Shown: positions 1 to 7,815 of the stretch, in pieces
Numbering within the stretch: position 1 is the first letter of the stretch
How the letters are laid out: the number at the start of each line of letters is the position of its first letter
Assembly (NCBI GenBank): GCA_017472965.1
Contig: JAFUNR010000023.1
Coordinates: 45,530 to 109,529 of the forward strand
Source: Oscillospiraceae bacterium
GTDB taxonomy: Bacteria > Bacillota > Clostridia > Oscillospirales > Ruminococcaceae
Direction: 5' to 3'
DNA: 64,000 bases
The notes under the pieces: model-generated
The model's database searches: none
Told to the model about the DNA's origin: nothing
The model's input: the letters and a program-made list of their open reading frames with translations, nothing else
Program-made: the position numbers and the translations under genes

Positions 1-608
1 GCAAGACCACCATCACCAACCTGATCAACCGCTTTTATGATATCGACGACGGCAAGATCCGCTACGACGGCATCAACATCACCAAGATCAAAAAGGCTGA
101 TCTGCGCCGTTCGCTGGGCGTGGTGCTGCAGGATGTCAACCTGTTCACCGGCACGGTGATGGAAAACATCCGCTACGGCAATCTGGATGCCACCGACGAG
201 GAGTGCATCGCGGCGGCGAAGCTTGCCAACGCCCAAGATTTCATCAGCCGTCTGCCCGATGGCTACAACACCGAGCTGACCAACAACGGCGGCAACCTTT
301 CGCAGGGTCAGCGCCAGCTGATCTCCATTGCCCGTGCGGCGGTGGCCGATCCCCCGGTGATGATCCTGGACGAAGCCACCTCCTCCATCGATACCCGCAC
401 CGAGGCACTGGTGCAGCGCGGCATGGATGCCCTGATGTACGGCCGCACCGTGTTCGTCATCGCACACCGGCTTTCCACCGTCCACAACTCCGACTGCATC
501 ATGGTGCTGGATCACGGCGTGATCATCGAGCGCGGCACCCATGAGCAGCTCATCGAGCAGCAGGGCCAGTACTACCGTCTTTATACCGGCGCATTCGAGC
601 TGGAATAA
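1..608 (+). CDS. ABC transporter ATP-binding/permease protein, C-terminal part (5' truncated by window)
   Basis: The open frame enters at base 3 (KTTITNLINRFYD), just inside the Walker A motif, and ends with TAA at 608. It is the nucleotide-binding domain of an ABC half-exporter. Visible are the Q-loop (VVLQDVNLFTG), the signature LSQGQ, Walker B VMILDEATSSID and the H-loop VIAHRLSTV. The long helical linker style and the NGGNLSQGQRQ context are typical of type IV (MsbA/BmrA-like) multidrug or lipid exporters. The permease half lies outside the window, so the substrate cannot be inferred. The last 20-odd bases of the gene are repeated about 60 bp downstream. Confidence 0.93.
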   Translation, partial: KTTITNLINRFYDIDDGKIRYDGINITKIKKADLRRSLGVVLQDVNLFTGTVMENIRYGNLDATDEECIAAAKLANAQDFISRLPDGYNTELTNNGGNLSQGQRQLISIARAAVADPPVMILDEATSSIDTRTEALVQRGMDALMYGRTVFVIAHRLSTVHNSDCIMVLDHGVIIERGTHEQLIEQQGQYYRLYTGAFELE

Positions 609-670
609 AGAGGAGACATTTCCTGCCGGTGTAAAGACATTACACACGGCGCATTCGAGCTGGAATAAAA
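587..670 (+). repeat. Direct duplication of the ABC gene 3' tip
   Basis: CGGCGCATTCGAGCTGGAAT followed by AAA occurs at about 587-609, where it encodes the last residues and stop of the ABC protein, and again at about 647-669, just ahead of the terminator. The second copy is non-coding. The pattern fits a small tandem duplication or a repair scar at the gene end. Confidence 0.9.
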
Positions 671-680
671 TGCTGCAAAA

Positions 681-718
681 AGACCCGCGGCCTGAACCGA
701 CAGGCTGCGGGCCTTCTT
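681..718 (+). terminator. Rho-independent terminator of the ABC transporter gene
   Basis: Stem 684-694 pairs with 701-711 (CCCGCGGCCTG with CAGGCTGCGGG, one G-U), with a 6-nt loop and a CCTTCTT tail. Confidence 0.85.
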
Positions 719-719
719 C

Positions 720-965
720 ATGTCAACCGGCAGTTGTGAAAAGTTTTCCGTCTGCGGTATGGGAAACCGGCTGCCCTGCTTCAATGCGGACGGGCTGGGG
801 GCGTTTGTCAGTGCCTCCCGCAGTATCCTGTACGCTTACGGAGCATTTCCCGGCTTTGACGGTACCCGCGAAGGCTATCGGGCATCCGTCCGTGCACAGG
901 CGCAGGCCATGCAGCGGGATGTGTATGCCGCGCTGAAAGCGCACTGCGGCAGCCTTTGCTATTGA
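720..965 (+). pseudogene. 3' remnant of pyrF (orotidine 5'-phosphate decarboxylase)
   Basis: The 81-codon frame reads CFNADGLGAFVSASRSILYAY, then a stretch ending in AQAMQRDVYAAL. This matches the C-terminal phosphate-binding end of the long (type 2, about 300 aa) OMP decarboxylases, where NEDGLGAIVNSSRGIxYAY precedes the last helices. The family N-terminus, including the catalytic DxKxxDI region, is absent, and the frame begins directly behind the upstream terminator without a good ribosome binding site. It is best read as a truncated, non-functional copy; a full pyrF presumably lies elsewhere. The assignment rests on motif memory, not alignment. Confidence 0.6.
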
Positions 966-985
966 AATCGGCTTGAAGAAAGAAA

Positions 986-1022
986 ACAGATGCAGCAGAG
1001 GGGTTCTGCTGCGTCTGTTCTT
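986..1022 (+). terminator. Terminator-like hairpin after the pyrF remnant
   Basis: Stem 986-998 (ACAGATGCAGCAG) pairs with 1006-1018, followed by TCTT. It may be the original pyrF terminator. Confidence 0.75.
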
Positions 1023-1099
1023 GTCAAACCGGCTTTTCTGTGGTAGGATGTAAACGGAGAAAACGGTATCGGACGGACCGGCGAAGGGAGGGTTTCGGG

Positions 1100-1429
1100 T
1101 TGCTCGGTAAATGTGTCATGTGGACGGTGACCTTCGGCTGTGCGGTTTTGTTCTTTGCGATCGGCATATATGCCCGGAAGCGGCAAACTCCCATGGGATT
1201 CTGGGCGGGTACGGAGCTGAAAGCTTCGCAGCTCACCGATGTGGAGCAGTACAACAGGGAAAATGCCCTGCTGTGGCAGCGGTATTCGCTGTGGTATTTT
1301 GCGGCGGGGCTGGCAGAGTTCTGGAGCACAGCTGCGGCGGCGGTGCTGCTGGCGCTGGGCGGTACGGTGGGCATCGCTCTTTTGATCGTTTCCTATAACA
1401 GGATCTTCAAAAAATATACTGTACAATGA
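1100..1429 (+). CDS. Small membrane protein of unknown function
   Basis: The protein has 109 aa from a TTG start at 1100, chosen because GAAGGGAGGG lies just upstream. An in-frame start at 1040 has no ribosome binding site and would add a highly basic, unlikely N-terminus. Two hydrophobic segments are visible (about residues 5-22 and 70-100) around a central soluble piece containing GFWAGTELKASQL and YNRENALLWQRYS. The topology resembles small SdpI/DUF-type membrane proteins of Clostridia, but I do not recognise a named family. It sits 19 bp before the esterase gene and may be co-transcribed with it. Confidence 0.6.
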   Translation: MLGKCVMWTVTFGCAVLFFAIGIYARKRQTPMGFWAGTELKASQLTDVEQYNRENALLWQRYSLWYFAAGLAEFWSTAAAAVLLALGGTVGIALLIVSYNRIFKKYTVQ

Positions 1430-1448
1430 ATTCCGGCGGAGGTGTGTG

Positions 1449-2201
1449 ATGATCCATTCCTTTTTGCTGATCGGACAATCGAATATGGCGGGGCGGGGCT
1501 TTGTGAACGAGGCTGTGCCCGTGGAGCTTTCCCGCATAAAGCTGCTGCGCAACGGTCTGTGGACGCCGGCATTCCGGCCCTTCAGCGCCGACCGCGGCTT
1601 TGCGGGGGTCAATCTTGCGGAAAGCTTTGCCGAAAGATATGCAGCGGAGCAGGCTGCGGAGGCGGGCATCATCGCCTGCGCCGACGGCGGCACAAGGCTG
1701 GAGCAGTGGATGCCCGGCCAGCCGCTTTACGATAACGCGGTGAACAATGCACGACTTGCCATGCGCTCCTCGCAGCTGGCGGGCATTCTGTGGCATCAGG
1801 GCGAGGGCGATATGGCTGACGGCCGCTGGCAGGTGTATGAGCAGAATTTCAAAAGCTTTCTGCAGGCGCTGCGCAAGGATCTTGGGGCGGAGGATGTGCC
1901 GTTCCTCATCGGCGGTCTGGGCGATTTTCTGGCTGAGTGTTCGCTGATCGCACCGGAGACCCGTACCAACTATGCAAGGCTGAACGAAGCCTTTGCCGCC
2001 ATTGCCGCGCAGGAGAAAAACGTGGGCTTTGTATCGGCGCAGGGTCTCGGCGCAAATCCGGACAACCTTCATTTCAGCGCCGCAGCGCTGCATGAATTCG
2101 GCCTGCGGTATTATGAGGAATATAAAAAGCTGGATGTTCCGGTCGAAAAGCCGGCTGCAGCCGAAGATGCCGCACCCCGTACCGTATTGGAAGCGCTGTA
2201 A
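1449..2201 (+). CDS. SASA-domain carbohydrate (sialate O-acetyl-type) esterase
   Basis: This 250-aa protein is an SGNH-like carbohydrate esterase. The nucleophile block GQSNMAG lies at residues 9-15 with Ser11, a central WHQGEGD block at about 115-121, and the C-terminal NLHFS block (about residue 205) gives the candidate His. These blocks match sialate O-acetylesterase/acetylxylan esterase (CE6-like) proteins, which remove acetyl groups from sugars. There is no signal peptide, so it is probably cytoplasmic. ATG 1449 has GGCGGAGG 6 bases upstream; a GTG at 1446 is a less likely start. The neighbouring arabinose genes suggest acetylated plant glycan fragments as substrate, which is inference. 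Confidence 0.82.
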   Translation: MIHSFLLIGQSNMAGRGFVNEAVPVELSRIKLLRNGLWTPAFRPFSADRGFAGVNLAESFAERYAAEQAAEAGIIACADGGTRLEQWMPGQPLYDNAVNNARLAMRSSQLAGILWHQGEGDMADGRWQVYEQNFKSFLQALRKDLGAEDVPFLIGGLGDFLAECSLIAPETRTNYARLNEAFAAIAAQEKNVGFVSAQGLGANPDNLHFSAAALHEFGLRYYEEYKKLDVPVEKPAAAEDAAPRTVLEAL

Positions 2202-2684
2202 AAAGAGGTGCTGTTTGTGGCGGAAAAAGCACTGTGTGTTCTGGCCGGATATGATCCTGCAGGGGCTTCCTGCAGGGATGAAAGAGTTCTCCCGTTTTCG
2301 GGGGGAGGTTGCTTCGCTGCATTTGTGTGCGTTTTTTCCGCCGGGGCATATTCTTGCCGTACTGTTGAAAAAAGCACACTGGCGCAAAAAAGATATCGTG
2401 ACATAAAAACTCCGGAGAGTAATTCTATTCTCCGGAGTTTTGTGTTTCGTTAAAATTGCGGATGAAAACAGGAAATCGGAAAGAGACTTCCGCAGTACCT
2501 CCTGCAGGGGTCTTGCGGTCGGGATTGCGTCATTACAGCAAAGACAGCGGAGGACAGCGAGCTGTTTTTTGTAAATAAAATGCATTTGCCTACTCCCATT
2601 TTTTGACAGTTTGTGCTACACTGATACTGAATAGATCTGCGCTGCAGAAGGATACCCCACATTCAAGGAAAAGAGGAAAAGAAT
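2202..2684. other. Intergenic region: doubtful short frame, terminator, ara promoter region
   Basis: This 483-bp stretch holds no convincing gene. A frame at 2208-2453 begins with AEKALCVLAGYDP, which faintly recalls the N-terminus of 2'-5' RNA ligase-like proteins, but the rest does not continue the family. It could be a decayed fragment. A strong terminator lies at 2405-2447. Upstream of the kinase gene, TTGACA (2603-2608) and an extended -10-like TGC-TACACT (2615-2622) are seen but not at standard spacing to each other, so the exact promoter is unresolved. Confidence 0.5.
2405..2447 (+). terminator. Rho-independent terminator
   Basis: AAAACTCCGGAGA (2406-2418) pairs with TCTCCGGAGTTTT (2429-2441), and the 3' side continues TGTGTTT. 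It is the end of the esterase transcript and is near-symmetric, so it can work in both directions. Confidence 0.88.
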
Positions 2685-4223
2685 ATGAGCACGAAGGAAA
2701 AGACTGCGCTGGGCATCGAACTGGGCTCCACCCGCATCAAGGCGGTGGCCATCGATGCACAGCACAAGCCGGTGACCTCCGGCGATTTCACATGGGCCGC
2801 ACGGTATGAAAACGGTATCTGGACCTACGATCTGCCGGATGTGTGGAAGGGCCTGAAAACGGCGCTTTCCGCAGTGCAGGACAGGGAAAATGTGGGCGTG
2901 CTGGGTATCTCCGGCATGATGCACGGCTATCTTGCCTTTGACGAAAACTGGCAGCTGCTGGTGCCGTTCCGCACATGGCAGAATACCATCACCGCCCCCG
3001 CCGCCGCGGAGCTGACCGCAAGCTTCGGTTTCAATGTGCCCCAGCGCTGGAGCATCGCCCATCTGTATCAGGCAGTGCTCAACGGCGAGGAGCATCTGCC
3101 GCGGCTGGCGCACATCACCACGCTGGCGGGCTATGTGCACTATATGCTCACCGGCGTCAACGCCGTGGGCGTGGGCGAGGCCTCCGGCATCTTCCCCATC
3201 GATTCCGATACGCTGGATTATGATGCCGCTATGGTGGAGAAATGCAACGCTCTGCTGAAAGCGCACGGCTTTGAAAAAGATGTGCGGGATGTGATGCCCG
3301 CGGTGCTTGCCGCCGGCGAGGATGCCGGCTGCATCACCGAAGCCGGCAGCGCACTGCTGGACGGTCTGCTTGCTGCCGGCATCCCTGTCTGCCCGCCGGA
3401 GGGCGACGGCGGCACCGGCATGACTGCCACCAATTCTGTGGCGCCCCGCACCGGCAATGTCAGTGCAGGCACCTCCATCTTTGCCATGGTGGTGCTGGAA
3501 AAAATGCTGGAAAATGTGTATGAGGAGATCGATCTCGTCACCACCCCCAGCGGCAGGCCGGTGGCCATGGTGCACTGCAACAACTGCACCAACGACACCA
3601 ATGCGTGGGTCGGCGTGCTGGGCGAGGCTGCCGCGCTGATGGGCGCACAGTTCTCCGTCGGCGAGCTGTTCACAAAGCTGTATCAGAAGAGCCTTGAGGG
3701 CGAGGCCGACTGCGGCGGTGTGCTGGTATGCAACTATCTGGCGGGCGAGGGTGTTACCCATATGGATACCGGCCGGCCGCTGGTGGCCCGCCGTGCGGAT
3801 TCCCGTTTTACGCTGGCCAATTTCTTTAAGGCGCAGCTGTACTCCACCATGGCAACGCTGCATCTGGGCATGGATATCCTTGCCAAAGAGAAGGTGGCCA
3901 TCGATAGCATGACCGGTCACGGCGGTTTGTTCAAGACCCCCGGCGTGGGCCAGAAATACATGGCCGCCGCCTGCGGTGCGCCCATCACCTGCATGGAGAC
4001 TGCCGGCGAGGGCGGCCCCTACGGCATGGCGCTGCTGGCCGCCTACCTGCTGCGCAAGGCAGAGGGTGAAACGCTGGAGGATTATCTGAATGACCGGGTG
4101 TTTGCCGGTGTCACCGGTACCACCCTTGCACCCGAAGCGGCGGATATCGCCGGCTTTGCCGCCTATATTGCGGAATACAAAAAGCTGCTGGCAGTGGAAC
4201 AGACCGCCATCGAGGCACTGTGA
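2685..4223 (+). CDS. FGGY-family carbohydrate kinase, predicted L-ribulokinase
   Basis: This 512-aa protein is an FGGY sugar kinase with the N-terminal phosphate loop GIELGSTRIKA (residues about 10-20), the second-domain nucleotide block SAGTSIFAMV (about 265-275) and the C-terminal TGHGGLFKTPGVGQ block. It is shorter than classical AraB (about 560 aa) and belongs to a clostridial branch found next to araA. Its position directly before araA (44 bp) and araD gives the likely reaction: ATP-dependent phosphorylation of L-ribulose to L-ribulose 5-phosphate in the cytoplasm. The start has AAGAGGAAAAG upstream. Xylulokinase or another ketose kinase is the alternative; context favours ribulose. Confidence 0.85.
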   Translation: MSTKEKTALGIELGSTRIKAVAIDAQHKPVTSGDFTWAARYENGIWTYDLPDVWKGLKTALSAVQDRENVGVLGISGMMHGYLAFDENWQLLVPFRTWQNTITAPAAAELTASFGFNVPQRWSIAHLYQAVLNGEEHLPRLAHITTLAGYVHYMLTGVNAVGVGEASGIFPIDSDTLDYDAAMVEKCNALLKAHGFEKDVRDVMPAVLAAGEDAGCITEAGSALLDGLLAAGIPVCPPEGDGGTGMTATNSVAPRTGNVSAGTSIFAMVVLEKMLENVYEEIDLVTTPSGRPVAMVHCNNCTNDTNAWVGVLGEAAALMGAQFSVGELFTKLYQKSLEGEADCGGVLVCNYLAGEGVTHMDTGRPLVARRADSRFTLANFFKAQLYSTMATLHLGMDILAKEKVAIDSMTGHGGLFKTPGVGQKYMAAACGAPITCMETAGEGGPYGMALLAAYLLRKAEGETLEDYLNDRVFAGVTGTTLAPEAADIAGFAAYIAEYKKLLAVEQTAIEAL

Positions 4224-4267
4224 ACGCCGCTGGCCCCTTTTAATAAAAGGAGAGAAGGAGAAAGAAA

Positions 4268-5740
4268 ATGAGCAAATACAATTTCTGGTTTGTGGTGGGT
4301 TCGCAGGATCTGTACGGCGAGGAGGTGCTGCAGACTGTGGCTGTCCGCGCCGCCGAAATGGCCGAAACCATGAGCAAAAGCCTGCCCTATCCGCTGATCT
4401 ATAAGGTAACGGCCATGTCCAACGCGCAGATCACCGATATCGTCAAGGAGGCAAACTATGACGATACCTGCGCCGGTATCATCACCTGGTGCCACACCTT
4501 CTCCCCCAGCAAAATGTGGATCAACGGCCTTACCTCTCTGCAGAAGCCCTGGTGCCATTTTGCCACCCAGTACAACGAAGCGATCCCCAACGAAGAGATC
4601 GATATGGACTTTATGAATCTGAATCAGGCCGCCCACGGTGACCGTGAGCACGGCTTTATCGGTGCGCGCCTGCGCACCCCGCGCAAGGTCATTGCCGGTT
4701 ACTGGAAGCGCCCGGAGGTGCTGGCGCGTATCGGCAGCTGGATGAAGGCTGCGGTGGGCGTTTCCGTCAGCAAGAGCCTGAAGGTGATGCGTTTCGGCGA
4801 CAATATGCGCGAGGTCGCCGTCACCGAGGGCGATAAGGTGGAAGTGCAGGCAAAGCTGGGCTGGCAGGTGAATACCTGGGCTGTGGGCGATCTGGTGAAG
4901 ATGATGAACGAGGTCACCGATGCCGAGATCGATGCTCTGGTGGCCGAGTATGCCGCTGCATACGATATTGCCACCGACAATACGGCGGCGATTCGCTATC
5001 AGGCCCGCGAGGAGATCGCCATGAAGAAGATGCTGGATGCCAACGGCTGCAAGGCGTTCTCCAACACCTTCCAGGATCTGTACGGTATGGAGCAGCTGCC
5101 CGGTCTGGCCAGCCAGCACCTGATGGCACAGGGCTACGGCTACGGCGGCGAGGGCGACTGGAAGGTATCCGCCATGACCGCCATCATGAAAGCCATGGGC
5201 GAGGGCGGCAACGGCGCTTCCGCTTTCATGGAGGATTATACCTATCATCTGGCAGAGGGCGAGGAGTATTCTCTTGGCGCACACATGCTGGAGGTCTGCC
5301 CCAGCCTTGCCGCCGCGGATTTCCGTCCCCGTATCGAGACCCATCATCTGGGCATCGGCATGAACGAAAAGGATCCCGCCCGTCTGGTGTTCGAGGGCAA
5401 GGCCGGTCCCGCCATTGTGGTCAGTCTGGTGGATATGGGCGGCCGTCTGCGCCTGATCGTGCAGGATATCGAGTGCGTCAAGCCCATCCTGCCCATGCCC
5501 AACCTGCCGGTGGCCCGCGTTATGTGGCGTGCCATGCCCAACCTGACCGATGGTGTGGAGTGCTGGATCACCGCCGGCGGCGCACACCATACCGTGCTTT
5601 CCTATGATGTCACCGCCGACCAGATGAAGGACTGGGCACGCATGATGGATATCGAGTTTGTGCATATCACCAAAGATACCACGCTGGATGCGCTGGAAAA
5701 GGAGCTTTTCCTCAACGATCTGGCATGGAAGCTGAAATAA
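4268..5740 (+). CDS. araA: L-arabinose isomerase
   Basis: The 490-aa protein has the typical AraA opening [12 protein letters not shown], the block [16 protein letters not shown] and the region with [14 protein letters not shown]. The active-site part has a glutamate in [15 protein letters not shown] and histidines in ETHHLGI and AGGAHHT, matching the Mn2+-binding Glu/His set known for the family. It converts L-arabinose to L-ribulose in the cytoplasm. Length is close to that of other AraA proteins (about 500 aa). GGAGAGAAGGAG precedes the ATG. It is the middle gene of an operon whose next gene begins 10 bp downstream. Confidence 0.97.
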   Translation: MSKYNFWFVVGSQDLYGEEVLQTVAVRAAEMAETMSKSLPYPLIYKVTAMSNAQITDIVKEANYDDTCAGIITWCHTFSPSKMWINGLTSLQKPWCHFATQYNEAIPNEEIDMDFMNLNQAAHGDREHGFIGARLRTPRKVIAGYWKRPEVLARIGSWMKAAVGVSVSKSLKVMRFGDNMREVAVTEGDKVEVQAKLGWQVNTWAVGDLVKMMNEVTDAEIDALVAEYAAAYDIATDNTAAIRYQAREEIAMKKMLDANGCKAFSNTFQDLYGMEQLPGLASQHLMAQGYGYGGEGDWKVSAMTAIMKAMGEGGNGASAFMEDYTYHLAEGEEYSLGAHMLEVCPSLAAADFRPRIETHHLGIGMNEKDPARLVFEGKAGPAIVVSLVDMGGRLRLIVQDIECVKPILPMPNLPVARVMWRAMPNLTDGVECWITAGGAHHTVLSYDVTADQMKDWARMMDIEFVHITKDTTLDALEKELFLNDLAWKLK

Positions 5741-5750
5741 GGAGACCGTC

Positions 5751-6449
5751 ATGCTGGAACAACTGAAATATGAGGTCTGCGAGGCCAATCTGCAGCTGCC
5801 GAAGCACGGTCTTGTCACCTTTACATGGGGCAATGTTTCCGCTGTTGACCGCGAAAGAGGTCTGATGGTCATCAAGCCCAGCGGCGTGGATTACGACGGC
5901 ATGACCCCCGCCGATATGGTGGTGGTATCGCTTGCCACCGGTGAGCGGGTGGAGGGCCGCTGGAAGCCTTCCTCCGATACCGCCACCCATGTGGCACTGT
6001 ACAATGCCTTCCCCGCGCTGGGCGGCATTGTGCATACCCATTCCCGCTGGGCCACCAGCTTTGCACAGGCCGGGCGGGGTATTCCCGCCTTTGGCACCAC
6101 CCACGGCGACTATTTTTACGGCGAGATCCCCTGCACCCGCAAAATGACCCCGGAGGAGATCGCCGGCGAGTACGAGATGGAGACCGGCGGCGTGATCATC
6201 GAAACCTTCGGCGAACGGGGCATCGATCCGGCGCAGGTGCCGGCGGTGCTGGTGAACAGCCACGGCCCCTTTGCGTGGGGTACGGATGCCGCCGATGCGG
6301 TGCACAATGCCGTGGTGCTGGAGGAGTGCGCCTTTATGGCGCTGCAGGCGCTGACGCTGAATCCGGCGCTTGCCCCCATGCAGCAGGAGCTGCTGGATAA
6401 GCACTATCTGCGCAAGCATGGCGCAAACGCCTATTACGGTCAGAATTGA
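5751..6449 (+). CDS. araD: L-ribulose-5-phosphate 4-epimerase
   Basis: This 232-aa class II aldolase-fold protein catalyses L-ribulose 5-phosphate to D-xylulose 5-phosphate, the last step before the pentose phosphate pathway. Family blocks seen: [15 protein letters not shown] and [10 protein letters not shown] near the N-terminus, the zinc site HTHSRWAT with further His in NSHGPFAWG, and the AVVLEECA helix. The C-terminal [14 protein letters not shown] is the classic AraD end. It starts 10 bp after araA with AAGGAG upstream. Confidence 0.97.
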   Translation: MLEQLKYEVCEANLQLPKHGLVTFTWGNVSAVDRERGLMVIKPSGVDYDGMTPADMVVVSLATGERVEGRWKPSSDTATHVALYNAFPALGGIVHTHSRWATSFAQAGRGIPAFGTTHGDYFYGEIPCTRKMTPEEIAGEYEMETGGVIIETFGERGIDPAQVPAVLVNSHGPFAWGTDAADAVHNAVVLEECAFMALQALTLNPALAPMQQELLDKHYLRKHGANAYYGQN

Positions 6450-6469
6450 ATAAAACAGAGGTGCGAAAC

Positions 6470-7102
6470 ATGAAAGTGTATTCTGTCTTTGATCCCGAAT
6501 TCAAGCCCTACGGTCAGGTGGTGGAGGGCTGCGATGTCAGCGAGCTGCTGGCGGTTATGGAAAAGTATCCTCTGCCCGAAAGCGGCACGCTGTATGAGCG
6601 AAGCCTGCCTGAAATGGAAGCCTGTGCCGTGTTTGAGGATCTGCAGCAGCGGGTCTACGGCGGTATGCCCATTCAGCTGGGCCTGTGCTGGGGCCGCAAC
6701 GATCAGCTGAACTGTCTGGAATACCACCGCGACAGTGAGCTGAATCTGAGCACCGGCGATCTGGTGATGCTGTATGCCAAGCAGGATGAGATCGAAAACG
6801 GCGTGCTGGATACCGCGAAGGTCAAGGCCTTCCGCGTGCCCGCCGGTGTACTGATGGAGTGCTACGCCACCACGCTGCACTACGCTCCCTGTCATCTGAA
6901 TGAACAGGAAGGCTTTCGTATGGCGGTGGCGCTGCCCCGCGGTACCAACGGCCCCCGACCCGGCATCGAAGTGCGCAGCGCCGAGGACCGGCTGCTGCTG
7001 GCCTGCAATAAATGGCTGCTGGCCCATCCCGAATCCAAGGAAGCTGCCGAGGGCGCCTATGTGGGCCTGAAAGGCGATAATATCCGGTTCGCTTTGGATT
7101 GA
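6470..7102 (+). CDS. DUF4867-like cupin-type protein of the arabinose operon
   Basis: The protein has 210 aa from ATG 6470, chosen because AGAGGTG lies just upstream. An upstream TTG at 6446 would overlap araD. The centre reads LNLSTGDLVMLYAKQ, AFRVPAGVLMECYATTLHYAP and MAVALPRGTN, a pattern of a beta-barrel (cupin-like) protein similar to ureidoglycolate-lyase-fold domains. I place it in the DUF4867 type found beside pentose genes in Firmicutes. Its tight linkage (20 bp) to araD suggests a role with an arabinose pathway sugar or sugar phosphate, such as mutarotation or repair. That role is inference. Confidence 0.6.
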   Translation: MKVYSVFDPEFKPYGQVVEGCDVSELLAVMEKYPLPESGTLYERSLPEMEACAVFEDLQQRVYGGMPIQLGLCWGRNDQLNCLEYHRDSELNLSTGDLVMLYAKQDEIENGVLDTAKVKAFRVPAGVLMECYATTLHYAPCHLNEQEGFRMAVALPRGTNGPRPGIEVRSAEDRLLLACNKWLLAHPESKEAAEGAYVGLKGDNIRFALD

Positions 7103-7158
7103 GCGCCGGAAGCACGAAGCGTGTGTGCTGATTTTTCAAGGGAAAGGGGGCGGCGGTT

Positions 7159-7740
7159 TTGGCATTGATCATCGGTCTTGTGCCGATTTTACTGGTGCTG
7201 GGCATCAGCGGTGCAGTGGTGTATCTGCTGGTCGCACGGGAGGCAAGGCGTAAGGAACTCGTCATAGAACTGCCGATCCCGACCCATCTGAAAGATCATT
7301 TCGTTCCGCTGGGGGATAAAAACACCGGCAGACAGGTCAGCGGCGCCATCCGCTGCAGCTGCGGCTGCGGGGATCTTGCCGTATGGTCGAGCAATGAGCG
7401 GCGGCTGGTGATCCCGGTGTGCGGGCAGTGCGAAAAGATCTTTCTGCTGTTTGATGCCGGCAGGCACGGCTGGAACGGCTTTGTCTGCGGCGAGGATCCG
7501 CTTGTGCGCAGTGAACCGGTGGAGGAATTCTGCTGTCCGAAATGCGGGCAGAGCAGCTTTGGCATCGGTGCGGTGATCACATCACAGGGCAAAGAGGATT
7601 TCTGCAGACAGGCGCTCACCGGTGAGGATGATCTGACACCGGAGGATTGGGTGAATGCCTTTGATTATATCGGTATCTCACTGCGGTGCAGGAACTGCGG
7701 CTGGACGGACAGGCGCTGGAGCCGGCAGGAGACGCTGTAG
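7159..7740 (+). CDS. Membrane-anchored zinc-ribbon protein, unknown function
   Basis: The protein has 193 aa with a TTG start at 7159 behind GGAAAGGGGG. An N-terminal hydrophobic segment (residues about 2-26) is followed by a soluble domain with Cys pairs CSCGCG, CGQCEK, CCPKCG and CRNCG, which fit two zinc ribbons. I do not recognise a family. It lies 56 bp after the DUF4867-like gene and 75 bp before the glycosidase-like gene on the same strand, so it may be part of the same transcript, but nothing in it points to sugar metabolism. Confidence 0.7.
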   Translation: MALIIGLVPILLVLGISGAVVYLLVAREARRKELVIELPIPTHLKDHFVPLGDKNTGRQVSGAIRCSCGCGDLAVWSSNERRLVIPVCGQCEKIFLLFDAGRHGWNGFVCGEDPLVRSEPVEEFCCPKCGQSSFGIGAVITSQGKEDFCRQALTGEDDLTPEDWVNAFDYIGISLRCRNCGWTDRRWSRQETL

Positions 7741-7815
7741 TACCGCAGGATATCCGGATCGGATGACAGATATGGGCTGCAAAACGGCAGCCGATCAGGA
7801 AAAGGAGTGCATACA

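Noticed and set aside
2208-2453. Possible small gene (2'-5' RNA ligase-like start)
   Set aside because: Only the first 15 or so residues are suggestive, the rest does not match, and the frame runs through the terminator.
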